This document shows positions 51,441 to 60,490 of a DNA stretch of 64,000 nt, piece after piece (within the stretch, counting starts at the first letter, position 1; the number at the start of each line of letters is the position of its first letter). Under the pieces are notes generated by a model. It had not been told where the DNA came from. It was given only the letters and a program-made list of their open reading frames with translations, and searched no databases. Both the position numbers and the translations under genes were made by a program. Source of the stretch: Faecalibacterium prausnitzii. GTDB taxonomy: Bacteria; Bacillota; Clostridia; Oscillospirales; Ruminococcaceae. The stretch is taken from the NCBI GenBank assembly GCA_004558805.1, contig SFDE01000004.1, positions 62,001-126,000 on the forward strand. Direction: 5' to 3'.

Positions 51441-52166
51441 TCACAGCTGTGCCAGAATGGTCTGACGCACGGCGTCCGGCAGCTGCTTCTGCTCCGCCTT
51501 GCTCATGCCGGCGGTCTGGATGGGGGGCAGCACCTTGATGCGGACGCTGCCCGGGCGGCAGCGGTTGCCGTTGGTCTCAAACAGACCCCGTGCACCGGAG
51601 ATCGCCACCGGCACCACCGGGGCACCGGTCTTGACGGCAATGCGGAAGGCACCGTTCTTGAACTCGCCGGCACCGCCTTCTTCACCCTTGTAGCGGGTGC
51701 CCTCCGGGAAGATGACAAAGCTCTTGCCGCTTTCCACAATGGCGGTGGCGTCGTTGAGAGCGCGCACCGAGGCGCGCACATCATCCCGCTGCACAAAGAC
51801 GCAGCCCAGCAGTTTCATCCAGCGGTTCAGCAGGGGGATCTTTTCCAGCTCTTCCTTGGCAAGGATGCCATGGGGCTTATCCAGTCCTGCCAGCAGCAGG
51901 GGAATGTCGTAGTAGCTGCGGTGGTTGCCCACAAAGACGCAGGGGCGGTCCTTGGGGATGTTGTCCAGTCCCTCCACCATGAGGGAAACGCCGGTGACCT
52001 TCAGGATGCCCCGGCTCCAGCGGGGAATGTGCTGGTTTACCAGCCGCTCCACCGTGGCGGTGTCTCCGGCAGCAAGGGCGCGCTCGGCACGGCGCAGGAC
52101 CCCGTAGTGTACGATCATATAGCCGAACAGATAGATAAACATCGCAATGGTGCGTAAAATGCTCAT
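51441..52166 (-). CDS. plsC: 1-acyl-sn-glycerol-3-phosphate acyltransferase
   Basis: 241 residues from ATG 52166 with GGAGG upstream. N-terminal membrane helix (2-22), catalytic H-x4-D motif NHRSYYD (His82, Asp87) and FPEGTR (152-157). Transfers the second acyl chain in phosphatidic acid synthesis at the cytoplasmic membrane. Length is typical. Confidence 0.94.
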   Translation of the reverse strand: MSILRTIAMFIYLFGYMIVHYGVLRRAERALAAGDTATVERLVNQHIPRWSRGILKVTGVSLMVEGLDNIPKDRPCVFVGNHRSYYDIPLLLAGLDKPHGILAKEELEKIPLLNRWMKLLGCVFVQRDDVRASVRALNDATAIVESGKSFVIFPEGTRYKGEEGGAGEFKNGAFRIAVKTGAPVVPVAISGARGLFETNGNRCRPGSVRIKVLPPIQTAGMSKAEQKQLPDAVRQTILAQL

Positions 52167-52270
52167 GGTAATTTCCTCCCTCTGGCATAAGAATGCCGGA
52201 CCCATTGTAACACACTTTTTGAAAAAAAGGGAGAAATTTTAGTTTTTTTACATTTGAGGTTTCTGTACCC

Positions 52271-52299
52271 TTGCAAAATGGACAAAAGACGGGTATATT
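52271..52299 (+). promoter_or_regulatory. Promoter of the YesL-like gene
   Basis: TTGCAA (52271-52276), 17-bp spacer, TATATT (52294-52299). The spacer contains the 16-mer shared with 13471-13486. Confidence 0.75.
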
Positions 52300-52387
52300 T
52301 ATAGATGTAAAGTTGGCACAATGGCGCTTTCCCGGGGAGATGCCCCAGCCGGTGCCGCAAACGGATAAAGAGAGGTATTGCACAAAC

Positions 52388-53230
52388 ATGGGTTTGTTTC
52401 CTTCTGCTGGAGATTTTAAAGACGGGCAGGGCGTAGAAAAGGACGCTCCCCGCAAGACCGGTATGCGCCGGTTCTTCGAGCTGGTGGGTCGTGATATGTC
52501 CAGCATGTTCCTTGCCAACCTGATCACCTGTCTGGGCTTTGTGCCGGTGATCTGTCTGGTGTATGTAGGCTTTCTGATGAGCAACCTGCCGGTGATGCTG
52601 ATAAGCGCCGCTGTGGGCGGCATTCTGGCAGGTCCGGTGCTTGCCGGTATGTACGACACGGTGCTGCGGGCACTGCGGGACGAGGCAGGGTACTGGTGGG
52701 TGACCTATCGCCGTGCCTTCAAGCGGAACTTCAAGGCAAGTGTCCTGCCGGGGGTGCTGTACTGCGTGGTGGTGACCCTGCAGATCTTTCTGGTGTACTT
52801 CTGCTTCAATATGCTGTATCACGGCACCAATGTGGGCGTTGCCCTATGGGTCGCCACAGTGCTGAATCTGCTGCTGTTCCAGATGCTGTTCTCTTACATG
52901 TGGCCTCAGGTGGTGCTGTTGGACCAGCCTCTGGGGCAGACCCTGAAAAACAGCCTCAACTGCATGATCGCTTTTCTGCCTCATGCCCTTGCCGCCGCTC
53001 TGGTGCAGGTGCTGTTCTGGGGCGTGGTGATCCTGTGCATGCCGCTGGGACTGCTGCTGATGCTGATCTTCGGGTTCTGGTTTTCCACCGAGGTGTCCTG
53101 CCAGATCGTCTACGGAGATCTGGACCGGGTGTTCCACATTGAGGAGAACATCCGCAAGATGAAGGACGCCCAACTGGAAGCGGCACTGGAAGAGGACCGT
53201 GCCGGGGCAGAGGAGGACCAGCCCCGGTAA
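52388..53230 (+). CDS. YesL-family (DUF624) membrane protein
   Basis: 280 residues from ATG 52388; the nearest ribosome-binding site (GAGAGG) is rather far, so a downstream start is not excluded. A hydrophilic N-terminus (1-40) and about five membrane segments; YesL-like landmarks: LANLITCLGFVPVICLVYVG, GPVLAGMYDTVLRALRDE and KRNFKASVLPGVLYC. Function of the family is unknown, often near sugar-utilisation genes. The C-terminus is acidic. The next gene starts 24 bases on. Confidence 0.85.
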   Translation: MGLFPSAGDFKDGQGVEKDAPRKTGMRRFFELVGRDMSSMFLANLITCLGFVPVICLVYVGFLMSNLPVMLISAAVGGILAGPVLAGMYDTVLRALRDEAGYWWVTYRRAFKRNFKASVLPGVLYCVVVTLQIFLVYFCFNMLYHGTNVGVALWVATVLNLLLFQMLFSYMWPQVVLLDQPLGQTLKNSLNCMIAFLPHALAAALVQVLFWGVVILCMPLGLLLMLIFGFWFSTEVSCQIVYGDLDRVFHIEENIRKMKDAQLEAALEEDRAGAEEDQPR

Positions 53231-53254
53231 GGACGGGAAAAGGAGAGATGCCGG

Positions 53255-54625
53255 ATGGAACAACGCAATAACCTGGTGCTGCAGGGCACCGAGACCTTCT
53301 CCCGGGGGCAGCTGGACAACGTTGCGCTGGAAAACGGCAGCCTTGTGTTGGACAGCGTGGCGGGACGCAGCCTGCAATACGGCAGCTACACCACCCCGGA
53401 GTTTGCCATGCCGGCGTTCTGCAACCTGAATGTGAGCTGGAACGCCTATGCACCCCGGAATACCATGGTGGAGGTGCGGTGCCGGGTGTATGCCGGCGGC
53501 GCATGGACCGGCTGGCTGAGCTTTGGCAAGTGGGCACCGGACTATCCCCGGAGCAGCGTCACCTCCCAGAGCGAGGACGGCATGATCTTTCTCATGGGGG
53601 ACACGGTAACGGTGGCGACCCCCGGCGGCGGCACCGGCGTGCAGCTGCAGGTGAACCTTTCTACCAACGACGATAAGGTGTCCCCGGCGGTACGGCTGCT
53701 GGCGGTGGCGGTGCGTCCCCTTGCGTGGGAAAAGCACAGCGGACACCCCCTGAACCGGCGTCTTTACCTGCCGGAATACTGTCTGGAAGCACACGACCCT
53801 GCCTTTGGGCGGGATATGGACCTGCCGCTGGTAATGGCGGCGCTGATGAACCGGTGGGGTGAGGATATCCTGCCGGAGGAGGTCGCCTACGTCATGGAGG
53901 ACATGGCGTCCGGCAGCACCGGCAACGCCGCCTTTGCGGCGGCGGCAGCGGGCTGCTGCGGTTACCCCTGCTGGCAGGCGTGGATGGACCTGCAGGACCT
54001 GCGCAGCCAGATCCACGACGGATACTCGGTGGCAGTACAGGCGGAGCGCCGCATCCGAGGACAGAGCAATCCGGTGCGGGTGTGGATGGGTCTCCGGGGC
54101 TTTGGGCACGATGATGCCGTCATGGCGGATTTTGTGCTTCTCAACGACCCCACCGCCGAGACCAACGGGGCGGTGAACTGCACCATGGCACTGGTGGATT
54201 TTATGCGATACTTTACCGGACGTGCCATTGTCCTTCATGCCCGCCCCCGGGATCTGGAGGCAAACCGCCCCCGCCGGATCCGCTGCGATCTGGACCCGGA
54301 GGGGGAGGCAGGCTGCTACTGCTTTTCCCGCCGAGGGCAGCGGGAGGAGCTGCCGGAAGATTTTTCCGGCTGGATCGCCTGCGCCCTCCACGACGGGGTG
54401 GCACATGCCACCACGGCGCACCGCAATTTTTCCCGGATGGAGCGGACGGAGAGCGGCGGCATCCGCTTTCTGCCGGAGCAGCTGGAAGCCGGCGGCAGAT
54501 ACAGCGTGTATGCCGTGGACCAGACTGGCACCATGCGGGTGGCAGAGGTAAGGCTGCCCACACCTAAGACCCCCAAAGCACAGGACACGCCGGCTGCGCC
54601 GGCTGCACCGGAAGCTTTCAGGTGA
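53255..54625 (+). CDS. C39-like papain-fold protein lacking the catalytic cysteine
   Basis: 456 residues from ATG 53255 (AGGAGAG upstream). Residues 1-160 form a beta-sandwich-like region; about 165-330 resembles the peptidase C39-like family: LPEYCLEAHDPAFGRDMDLPLVMAALMNRWG, then a GYSVAVQ strand and the late LLNDPTAETN segment. In active members the helix begins with a Cys (of the type WCSPTSLAM); here GRDMDLPLVM has no Cys there and the His is not obvious. No signal peptide. Probably an inactive binding domain or a divergent enzyme. Confidence 0.6.
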   Translation: MEQRNNLVLQGTETFSRGQLDNVALENGSLVLDSVAGRSLQYGSYTTPEFAMPAFCNLNVSWNAYAPRNTMVEVRCRVYAGGAWTGWLSFGKWAPDYPRSSVTSQSEDGMIFLMGDTVTVATPGGGTGVQLQVNLSTNDDKVSPAVRLLAVAVRPLAWEKHSGHPLNRRLYLPEYCLEAHDPAFGRDMDLPLVMAALMNRWGEDILPEEVAYVMEDMASGSTGNAAFAAAAAGCCGYPCWQAWMDLQDLRSQIHDGYSVAVQAERRIRGQSNPVRVWMGLRGFGHDDAVMADFVLLNDPTAETNGAVNCTMALVDFMRYFTGRAIVLHARPRDLEANRPRRIRCDLDPEGEAGCYCFSRRGQREELPEDFSGWIACALHDGVAHATTAHRNFSRMERTESGGIRFLPEQLEAGGRYSVYAVDQTGTMRVAEVRLPTPKTPKAQDTPAAPAAPEAFR

Positions 54626-54654
54626 TAAAATTCTCATAATAGGAGGAACACACT

Positions 54655-55260
54655 ATGGCAAAGACCATCATCACTCTGGGACGTGAGTACTGCACAGGCG
54701 GACGCTACATCGCAGAAGACGTGGCAAACGCACTGGGCGTAAAGCTCTACGACAAGGAGCTGATCACCATGGCAGCAAAGCGCTCCGGCTTGTCCGAAGA
54801 GGCAGTTGCCGCCAGCGAAAAACGGCACACCCACAGCCTGCTGTACAGCCTGTACACCATGGGCAATGAGCTGCCGCTGGGCGATCAGGTGTTCATTCTC
54901 CAGAGCCGTATCATCAAGCAGCTGGCAGAGGAAGGTCCCTGCGTCATTCTGGGTCGCTGCGGCGACTATGTGCTGCGGGAGCGCAAGGACGTGCTGCGGG
55001 TCTTTGTGTACGCACCCAAGGAATGGCGTCTGGAGTACGCCAAGACCAATCCTCTCGTGAAGGCAACGGACGAGAAGGGCATCAAGGAAGAAGTGGAAAA
55101 GACCGACCGCAACCGTGCGGCGTACTACAACTACTACACCCAGAACCGCTGGGGCGATGCCCACAACTACGATCTGGCGATCAACGCTGCACTGGGCAGA
55201 GAGACCTGTGTCAAGATGATCCTGGATGCCGCTGCCGCCAAGGAGAAGTGCTCCGGCTGA
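54655..55260 (+). CDS. Cytidylate kinase-like family protein
   Basis: 201 residues from ATG 54655 after GGAGGAA. Opens with ITLGREYCTGGRYIAEDVA, the P-loop variant of the CMP-kinase-like family (GRExGSGG in most members; here GREYCTGG). VILGRCGDYVLRERKDVLRVFVYAP and the EKTDRNRAAYYNYYT lid are also typical. A cytosolic nucleoside-phosphate kinase of unproven substrate. The P-loop Cys-Thr substitution for Ser-Gly is unusual but within known variation. Confidence 0.85.
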   Translation: MAKTIITLGREYCTGGRYIAEDVANALGVKLYDKELITMAAKRSGLSEEAVAASEKRHTHSLLYSLYTMGNELPLGDQVFILQSRIIKQLAEEGPCVILGRCGDYVLRERKDVLRVFVYAPKEWRLEYAKTNPLVKATDEKGIKEEVEKTDRNRAAYYNYYTQNRWGDAHNYDLAINAALGRETCVKMILDAAAAKEKCSG

Positions 55261-55406
55261 GGCAGACTGCCGCTGCGGCAAAAATAACGAAGGAGCGTGG
55301 GCGGAGTGCATGGGCGCTCTGCCCACGTTTCAGATAAAGGGACTTTTTCCGGCACTGCCGGAAGGGTCCGCATCCCCAAAAAATCCAAGGATAAAAAGGA
55401 GCAACT

Positions 55407-56798
55407 GTGGAAACTAAGCAACCCCAAATCTCTCCCGCCGAAGGGCGGGAAAACATTATGGGCACCATGGACATCAACCCCCTGCTGATCAAGCTCAGCG
55501 TACCCATGATGATCTCCATGCTGGTGCAGGCGCTGTACAATGTGGTGGACTCGGTGTTCGTGTCCCATGTCAGCGAAAATGCCCTTACTGCCGTCTCGCT
55601 GGCGTTCTCGCTGCAGAACGTGATGATCGCCGTGGGCGTAGGCACCGGCGTAGGCGTCAACGCCCTGCTGAGCAAAAGTCTGGGCGAAAAGAATCAGCAG
55701 CGTGCCAATGCCACGGCGGAAAACGGCATTTTCCTGTCCCTGTGCAGCTTTCTGGTATTTTTGGTGGTCGGTCTCACCTGTATGAAGCCCTATTTCTATG
55801 CCCAGACCAGTGACCCGGAGATCGCCCTGCAGGGCATCCGGTATCTGTCGGTGTGCAGCATCTTCAGTCTGGGTCTCTTTACCCAGCTCATGGGCGAAAA
55901 ACTGCTTGCCGCCACCGGTCGCACCCATCTGAGCATGATCAGCCAGCTGGTAGGCGCTGTAGTCAACATCGTGCTGGACCCCCTGTTCATCTTTGGTACC
56001 TTTGGCGAGGCGCTGTCCGGCACCACCGGCGCAGCAGTCGCCACCGTCATCGGGCAGTTCTGCGGTGCCGGCATGACCCTGTACTTCAACGTAAAGAAGA
56101 ACCCGGATGTCCAGATCAGTTTCCGGGGCTTCCGACCCGACCGCAGGACCATCGGGCGCATCTATGCGGTGGGTCTGCCCAGCATCGCCATGCAGTGCGT
56201 GGGCAGCCTGATGACCTTTGGCATGAACCTGATCCTCATGACCTTCTCCGCCACGGCGGTGGCAGTGTTCGGAGTCTATTTCAAACTCCAGAGCTTTGTG
56301 TTCATGCCCATCTTCGGGCTCAACAACGGTATGATCCCCATTATCGGCTACAACTATGGTGCACGGGACCCGGAGCGGGTAAAAAAGACCATCAAGCTGG
56401 CGGTGTTCTACGCCGAGTGCGTCATGTTCATCGGCTTCTGCGTGTTCCAGTTCATGCCGGATAAGGTGCTTGGCATCTTTGCCGCCAGCGAGACCATGCT
56501 TGCCATCGGCATTCCCGCCATGCGGATCATCTGCCCCCATTTCCTGCTGGCAGGAGCCAGCATCGTGCTGTCCTCGGTGTTTCAGGCGCTGGGCAACGGC
56601 GTGTTCAGCCTCATCGTCTCGGTCTGCCGTCAGCTGTTCGTGCTGCTGCCGGCGGCGTATCTGCTGTCTCTCAGTGGAAACGTGGATCTGGTGTGGTGGG
56701 CGTTCCTTATTGCCGAGGTGGTCAGCGTGCTGATGAGCTTTGGCTTCTATGCCAGCATTGACCGGAAGATCATTGCTCCTATGTACGAACAGAAATAA
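55407..56798 (+). CDS. MATE family efflux transporter
   Basis: 463 residues from GTG 55407 (AAGGAG five bases upstream). Twelve membrane segments; MATE landmarks: LIKLSVPMMISMLVQALYNVVDSVFV (segment 1), GVGTGVGVNALLSKSLGE, and PIFGLNNGMIPIIGYNYGARDPERVK. A Na+/H+-coupled exporter of drugs or metabolites. No regulator adjoins it. It precedes a DUF308 protein by 37 bases. Confidence 0.93.
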   Translation: METKQPQISPAEGRENIMGTMDINPLLIKLSVPMMISMLVQALYNVVDSVFVSHVSENALTAVSLAFSLQNVMIAVGVGTGVGVNALLSKSLGEKNQQRANATAENGIFLSLCSFLVFLVVGLTCMKPYFYAQTSDPEIALQGIRYLSVCSIFSLGLFTQLMGEKLLAATGRTHLSMISQLVGAVVNIVLDPLFIFGTFGEALSGTTGAAVATVIGQFCGAGMTLYFNVKKNPDVQISFRGFRPDRRTIGRIYAVGLPSIAMQCVGSLMTFGMNLILMTFSATAVAVFGVYFKLQSFVFMPIFGLNNGMIPIIGYNYGARDPERVKKTIKLAVFYAECVMFIGFCVFQFMPDKVLGIFAASETMLAIGIPAMRIICPHFLLAGASIVLSSVFQALGNGVFSLIVSVCRQLFVLLPAAYLLSLSGNVDLVWWAFLIAEVVSVLMSFGFYASIDRKIIAPMYEQK

Positions 56799-56835
56799 AA
56801 CGGTGCGGAACGCCCCGCGAAAGGAAGGAACTTCT

Positions 56836-57540
56836 ATGGTGAAAAAACTGAAGTGGAATATGATTCTTATGAGCCTGCTGTATCTTGGGCTGGGAGTTTT
56901 CCTGCTGGCAAAGCCCGGTATAGCCCTGAACATCGTGTGCTATGCGCTGGGCGGCGTGGTGCTGGCATGTGCGGCAGTGCAGCTGATCCGTTACTTCGTC
57001 ACGGAGCGGGGCGTGTTCCAGAGCCAGCTCACCCTGATCTCCGGGCTGGTGTGTCTGGCTCTGGGGGCGTTCCTCATCATCCGCAGTGACATCGTGGTGA
57101 GCGTCCTGCCCATCGTGTTTGGTTTGTTTGTGATCTTTGATGCGCTGGGTCGGGTGCAGAACGCGCTGGATCTGCGGCGCTGCGGCTACGACAGCTGGAA
57201 GGGCTTTTTGCTGCTGCCGGTGCTCAGCGTGGTGCTGGGCATCATCATGCTGGTAAACCCCTTTGGTGCCATGGAGACCCTGGTCATGGCGATCGGAGTC
57301 ATCCTTATCGTGGAGGGGACCGTCAACCTTCTCAGCGCCCTGTACACCGTGCTGGCGCTGCGCCGGTTTGCCAAGCTCCACCCGGAGACTCAGTCTGTGC
57401 TGGAGTCCATTACCGGCACCGACCTGAACGGGGATGGTGTGGTCGCCCCGGACGTGGCACACGCAGATGTGGAATCCACTGCCGTGGAGCTGGACCATGT
57501 GGACGAAAGCGCCACGGTGGAGCAGGAAGACCGGAGATGA
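56836..57540 (+). CDS. DUF308 / HdeD-family membrane protein
   Basis: 234 residues from ATG 56836 after AAGGAAGG. Six membrane segments in three repeated pairs, each with a Gly/Leu-rich helix and a conserved loop (YLGLGVFLLAKPGI, LGAFLIIRSDIV, LGIIMLVNPFGA). An acidic C-terminal tail of about 50 residues (TDLNGDGVVAPDVAHADVE). HdeD-like proteins are linked to acid resistance in E. coli; role here unknown. Same strand as the MATE gene and the next flavoprotein. Confidence 0.85.
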   Translation: MVKKLKWNMILMSLLYLGLGVFLLAKPGIALNIVCYALGGVVLACAAVQLIRYFVTERGVFQSQLTLISGLVCLALGAFLIIRSDIVVSVLPIVFGLFVIFDALGRVQNALDLRRCGYDSWKGFLLLPVLSVVLGIIMLVNPFGAMETLVMAIGVILIVEGTVNLLSALYTVLALRRFAKLHPETQSVLESITGTDLNGDGVVAPDVAHADVESTAVELDHVDESATVEQEDRR

Positions 57541-57597
57541 ACGGTGCAGAGCAGGCGTGAACCTGCTGCCAATATAACAAAAGGATAGGATATTACA

Positions 57598-59004
57598 ATG
57601 GAAAAGTACGATCTGATCATCGTAGGTGCCGGTCCCGCCGGTATCTTTACCGCTGTGGAGCTGCTGCGCCACGGCAGCAAAAAGAAGATCCTGCTGGTAG
57701 AAAAGGGCAAGCCGGTGGAAAAGCGCCACTGCCCCAAGGCGGAGGTGGGACACTGCGTCAACTGCCGCCCCACCTGTGCCATCACCACCGGATTTTCCGG
57801 CGCAGGAGCATTCTCCGACGGCAAGCTGAGCCTGTCCTATGAGGTGGGCGGCGACCTGCCGGAGCTGATCGGAGCGGAGTTTGCGCAGGAGCTCATCGAC
57901 TACACTGACAAGATCTATCTGGAGTTTGGTGCAGATCCCCACGTGGAGGGCATCTACACCGGCGAAGACATCAAGGAGATCCGCAAAAACGCCATCCATG
58001 CAGGTCTGAAGCTGGTGGACTGCCCCATCCGGCATCTGGGCACCGAAAAGGCGCAGGAACTGTACCTTGCCATTCAGAACTATCTGGCAGATAATGGCGT
58101 GGAGATGCGCTTTAATACCGAGTGCGAAAACATCCTTCTGGAAGAGGATGGCTGCAAGGGCGTATTGCTGAAGGAAGGCGACGACCTGCGCCCGGTGTAC
58201 TCCGATACAGTGGTCATCGGCACCGGTCGCCGGGGCGCAGACTGGCTGGAAAAGCTCTGTGCCGAACACCACATTGCCCACAAGCCCGGTACCGTGGACA
58301 TCGGCGTCCGGGTGGAGTGCCGCAACGAGGTGATGGAAAAGGTGAACAAGGTGCTGTATGAATCCAAGCTCATCGGCTACCCCAAGCCCTGGAAGAACAA
58401 GGTGCGGACCTTCTGCCAGAATCCCGGCGGTTTTGTGGCGCAGGAAAACTACGACAACGATCTGGCGGTGGTCAACGGACACAGCTTTAAAGAGAAAAAG
58501 AGCGCCAACACCAATCTGGCGATCCTGGTGTCCCATAACTTTACCGAGCCCTTCAACCAGCCCATTGCCTACGCCCAGAAGGTGGGCGAGCTGACCAATA
58601 TGCTGGGTGCCGGACACATCATGGTGCAGCGCTACGGAGACATTCTGGACGGCAAGCGCACCTGGCAGAAGGAGCTGGCACAGTCCAACGTAAAGCCCAC
58701 CCTGAAGGATGCGGTGGCAGGCGACATCACCGCCGCCATGCCCTACCGTGCCATGACCAACATCATCGAGTTTATCAAGATGCTGGATATGGTGGTGCCG
58801 GGCTTTGCCGCCAACGAGACCCTGCTGTATAGCCCGGAGCTGAAGTTCTATTCCAACAAGGTGAAGATGAACAAAGATCTGGACACCAACATCAAGGGTC
58901 TCCACTGTCTGGGCGACTCCTCCGGCTGGACCCGTGGCTTGATGATGGCATCGGTCATGGGCGTGCTCATGGGGCGGAAGCTGGCAGAAAAAGAAGGCTG
59001 CTAA
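57598..59004 (+). CDS. COG2509-type FAD-dependent dehydrogenase
   Basis: 468 residues from ATG 57598 (AAAGGAT upstream). FAD-binding IVGAGPAGIFTAVELLRHG (8-26), then the family cysteine block HCVNCRPTCAITTGFSGAGAFSDGKLSL (about 57-84), and GDSSGWTRGLMMASVMG at the end, shared by Rossmann flavoproteins. The cysteines (C-x2-C-x3-C) may bind a cluster or metal. Substrate unknown; members are widespread in anaerobic Firmicutes. A terminator follows. Confidence 0.9.
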   Translation: MEKYDLIIVGAGPAGIFTAVELLRHGSKKKILLVEKGKPVEKRHCPKAEVGHCVNCRPTCAITTGFSGAGAFSDGKLSLSYEVGGDLPELIGAEFAQELIDYTDKIYLEFGADPHVEGIYTGEDIKEIRKNAIHAGLKLVDCPIRHLGTEKAQELYLAIQNYLADNGVEMRFNTECENILLEEDGCKGVLLKEGDDLRPVYSDTVVIGTGRRGADWLEKLCAEHHIAHKPGTVDIGVRVECRNEVMEKVNKVLYESKLIGYPKPWKNKVRTFCQNPGGFVAQENYDNDLAVVNGHSFKEKKSANTNLAILVSHNFTEPFNQPIAYAQKVGELTNMLGAGHIMVQRYGDILDGKRTWQKELAQSNVKPTLKDAVAGDITAAMPYRAMTNIIEFIKMLDMVVPGFAANETLLYSPELKFYSNKVKMNKDLDTNIKGLHCLGDSSGWTRGLMMASVMGVLMGRKLAEKEGC

Positions 59005-59019
59005 AAACTGTCTGCAATA

Positions 59020-59055
59020 AAAAATCCCGGCACCGCAAGGTGTCGGGATTTTTTG
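59020..59055. terminator. Bidirectional terminator
   Basis: AAAAATCCCGGCACC GCAA GGTGTCGGGATTTTT. Confidence 0.92.
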
Positions 59056-59065
59056 GTATCAAATT

Positions 59066-59542
59066 TTAGCCCTCGATGAGTTCCACGGTCTTCATCTTGA
59101 CCGGGGTGGTGGGCTTATCGTTCCAGTCGGTGCGGACGGCGGCGATCTTATCCACCACGTCCATGCCGGAGACTACCTTGCCAAAGGCAGCGTACTGACC
59201 ATCCAGATGGGGCGCATCCTGATGCATGATGAAGAACTGGCTGCCGGCGCTGTTGGGGTTCATGCTCCGCGCCATGCTGATAACGCCCCGGGTGTGCTTG
59301 AGGGGATTGTTGACGCCGTTGGCGGCAAACTCGCCCTTGATGTTCCAGCCGGGACCGCCGGTGCCGGTGCCCAGCGGGCAGCCGCCCTGGATCATAAAGC
59401 CGGGGATCACCCGGTGGAAGGTCAGACCGTTGTAGAAGCCCTCGTTGACCAGCTTTTTGAAATTCTCACAGGTGATAGGGGCGACTTCTTCGTTCAGCTC
59501 AATGTCGATGATGCCGCCGTCTTCCATAGTAATGCGAACCAT
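59066..59542 (-). CDS. Peptidyl-prolyl cis-trans isomerase (cyclophilin)
   Basis: 158 residues from ATG 59542. Cyclophilin core: FHRVIPGFMIQGG (about 53-65), GVISMARSMNPNSAGSQFFI and HLDGQYAAFGKVVSGMDVVD. The catalytic Arg (FHRV), Phe and Gln are present. No signal peptide, so cytosolic. The ribosome-binding site AAAGGAG is 12 bases from the ATG. Confidence 0.96.
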   Translation of the reverse strand: MVRITMEDGGIIDIELNEEVAPITCENFKKLVNEGFYNGLTFHRVIPGFMIQGGCPLGTGTGGPGWNIKGEFAANGVNNPLKHTRGVISMARSMNPNSAGSQFFIMHQDAPHLDGQYAAFGKVVSGMDVVDKIAAVRTDWNDKPTTPVKMKTVELIEG

Positions 59543-59620
59543 AACGTTACAATACTCCTTTTGTGCTGCCCTGCAAGGGCAGGATGTGTGGGCAGAAAGT
59601 CTGCCGGACAATTCTCTTAT

Positions 59621-59648
59621 AGTATACCATAGCTTTTGCGGGTTGCAA
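59621..59648 (-). promoter_or_regulatory. Promoter of the cyclophilin gene
   Basis: On the minus strand TTGCAA (59648-59643), 16-bp spacer, TATACT (59626-59621). Confidence 0.75.
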
Positions 59649-59692
59649 CGGCGGAAAAGCAACCTTTTTGTAAATAATCAGATAAGAAAGGG

Positions 59693-60490
59693 TCACAATT
59701 CCTCCCGCAGCTCCACCATATCCCCCCAGAACCGCTTGGGGCAGTGGGTCATCCGCCCTTTTTCGTTGTGGCGGGAGGTGATCTCCAGTGTCTTGTAAAA
59801 CTGCTTCCACAGCGCCTGAAACTGCTGTTCCCGGGCGTCCGGCGGCGGCAGCTCCAGAGGGGCGGCAAGCTCCAGCAGCCGGGTCTGCCGGTGCTGATGC
59901 AGCAGCACTGCCTGATGGACGGCATCGTAGATCATGAAATCCTCCTCCGGGAACCGTCCGCAGAAATGGGGGCGCAACAGGGGGAGGATATAGTTCTTGG
60001 GGTGGATCACCGCTCCCAGCATGCCGCCGTGATCCTCAAACCGTACAAAGCCCTGAAACTTGTCCACTTCCCAGTCCAGACTTTTCTTCATCTCGTAGAG
60101 AGGCGCCACCTCCGGGTGCCCCATCCGCTTTACCGTGCCGGGACCCAGCGCAAAGGCAAGGTGGAGGAACCGGATCAGCAGCAGTTCCTTGTCCTCCCGC
60201 CCGGAAAGGAAATCCCGGCTCACCAGATACTCGGTGTCGGCACCCAGCTTTTTGCCAAGACTGGCAAACACCCGCCGGGCTTTTGCCGGGTCGGTGGGGA
60301 TGTCCTTGACCGGGTAAAGGGTGGCAGTCTCCTGCTGGGGCGTCCACACCGCAAAGGGCAGCTCGTGCCACAGAAAGCTCTCAAAGACGCAGCACAGAAA
60401 GCCTTCAAAGCTGCCGTCGTACCGGTAAACGACATCGGCGTCGTGCAGCTTGCGTGCCCCCTTGGGGCTTACAGCGCCTGGGCAAGACAT
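59693..60490 (-). CDS. Probable DNA metabolism protein (TIGR03915-like)
   Basis: 265 residues. VYRYDGSFEGFLCCVFESF at 21-39, FLHLAFALGPGTVKRM, KFQGFVRFEDHGGMLGAVIHPKNYILPLL and the end MTHCPKRFWGDMVEL are the landmarks of the family next to radical-SAM DNA modification/repair proteins, with a C-terminal DUF4130 region. Its start overlaps the end of the radical SAM gene by 22 bases, so the pair is one operon. Enzymatic role not established. Confidence 0.88.
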   Translation of the reverse strand: MSCPGAVSPKGARKLHDADVVYRYDGSFEGFLCCVFESFLWHELPFAVWTPQQETATLYPVKDIPTDPAKARRVFASLGKKLGADTEYLVSRDFLSGREDKELLLIRFLHLAFALGPGTVKRMGHPEVAPLYEMKKSLDWEVDKFQGFVRFEDHGGMLGAVIHPKNYILPLLRPHFCGRFPEEDFMIYDAVHQAVLLHQHRQTRLLELAAPLELPPPDAREQQFQALWKQFYKTLEITSRHNEKGRMTHCPKRFWGDMVELREEL

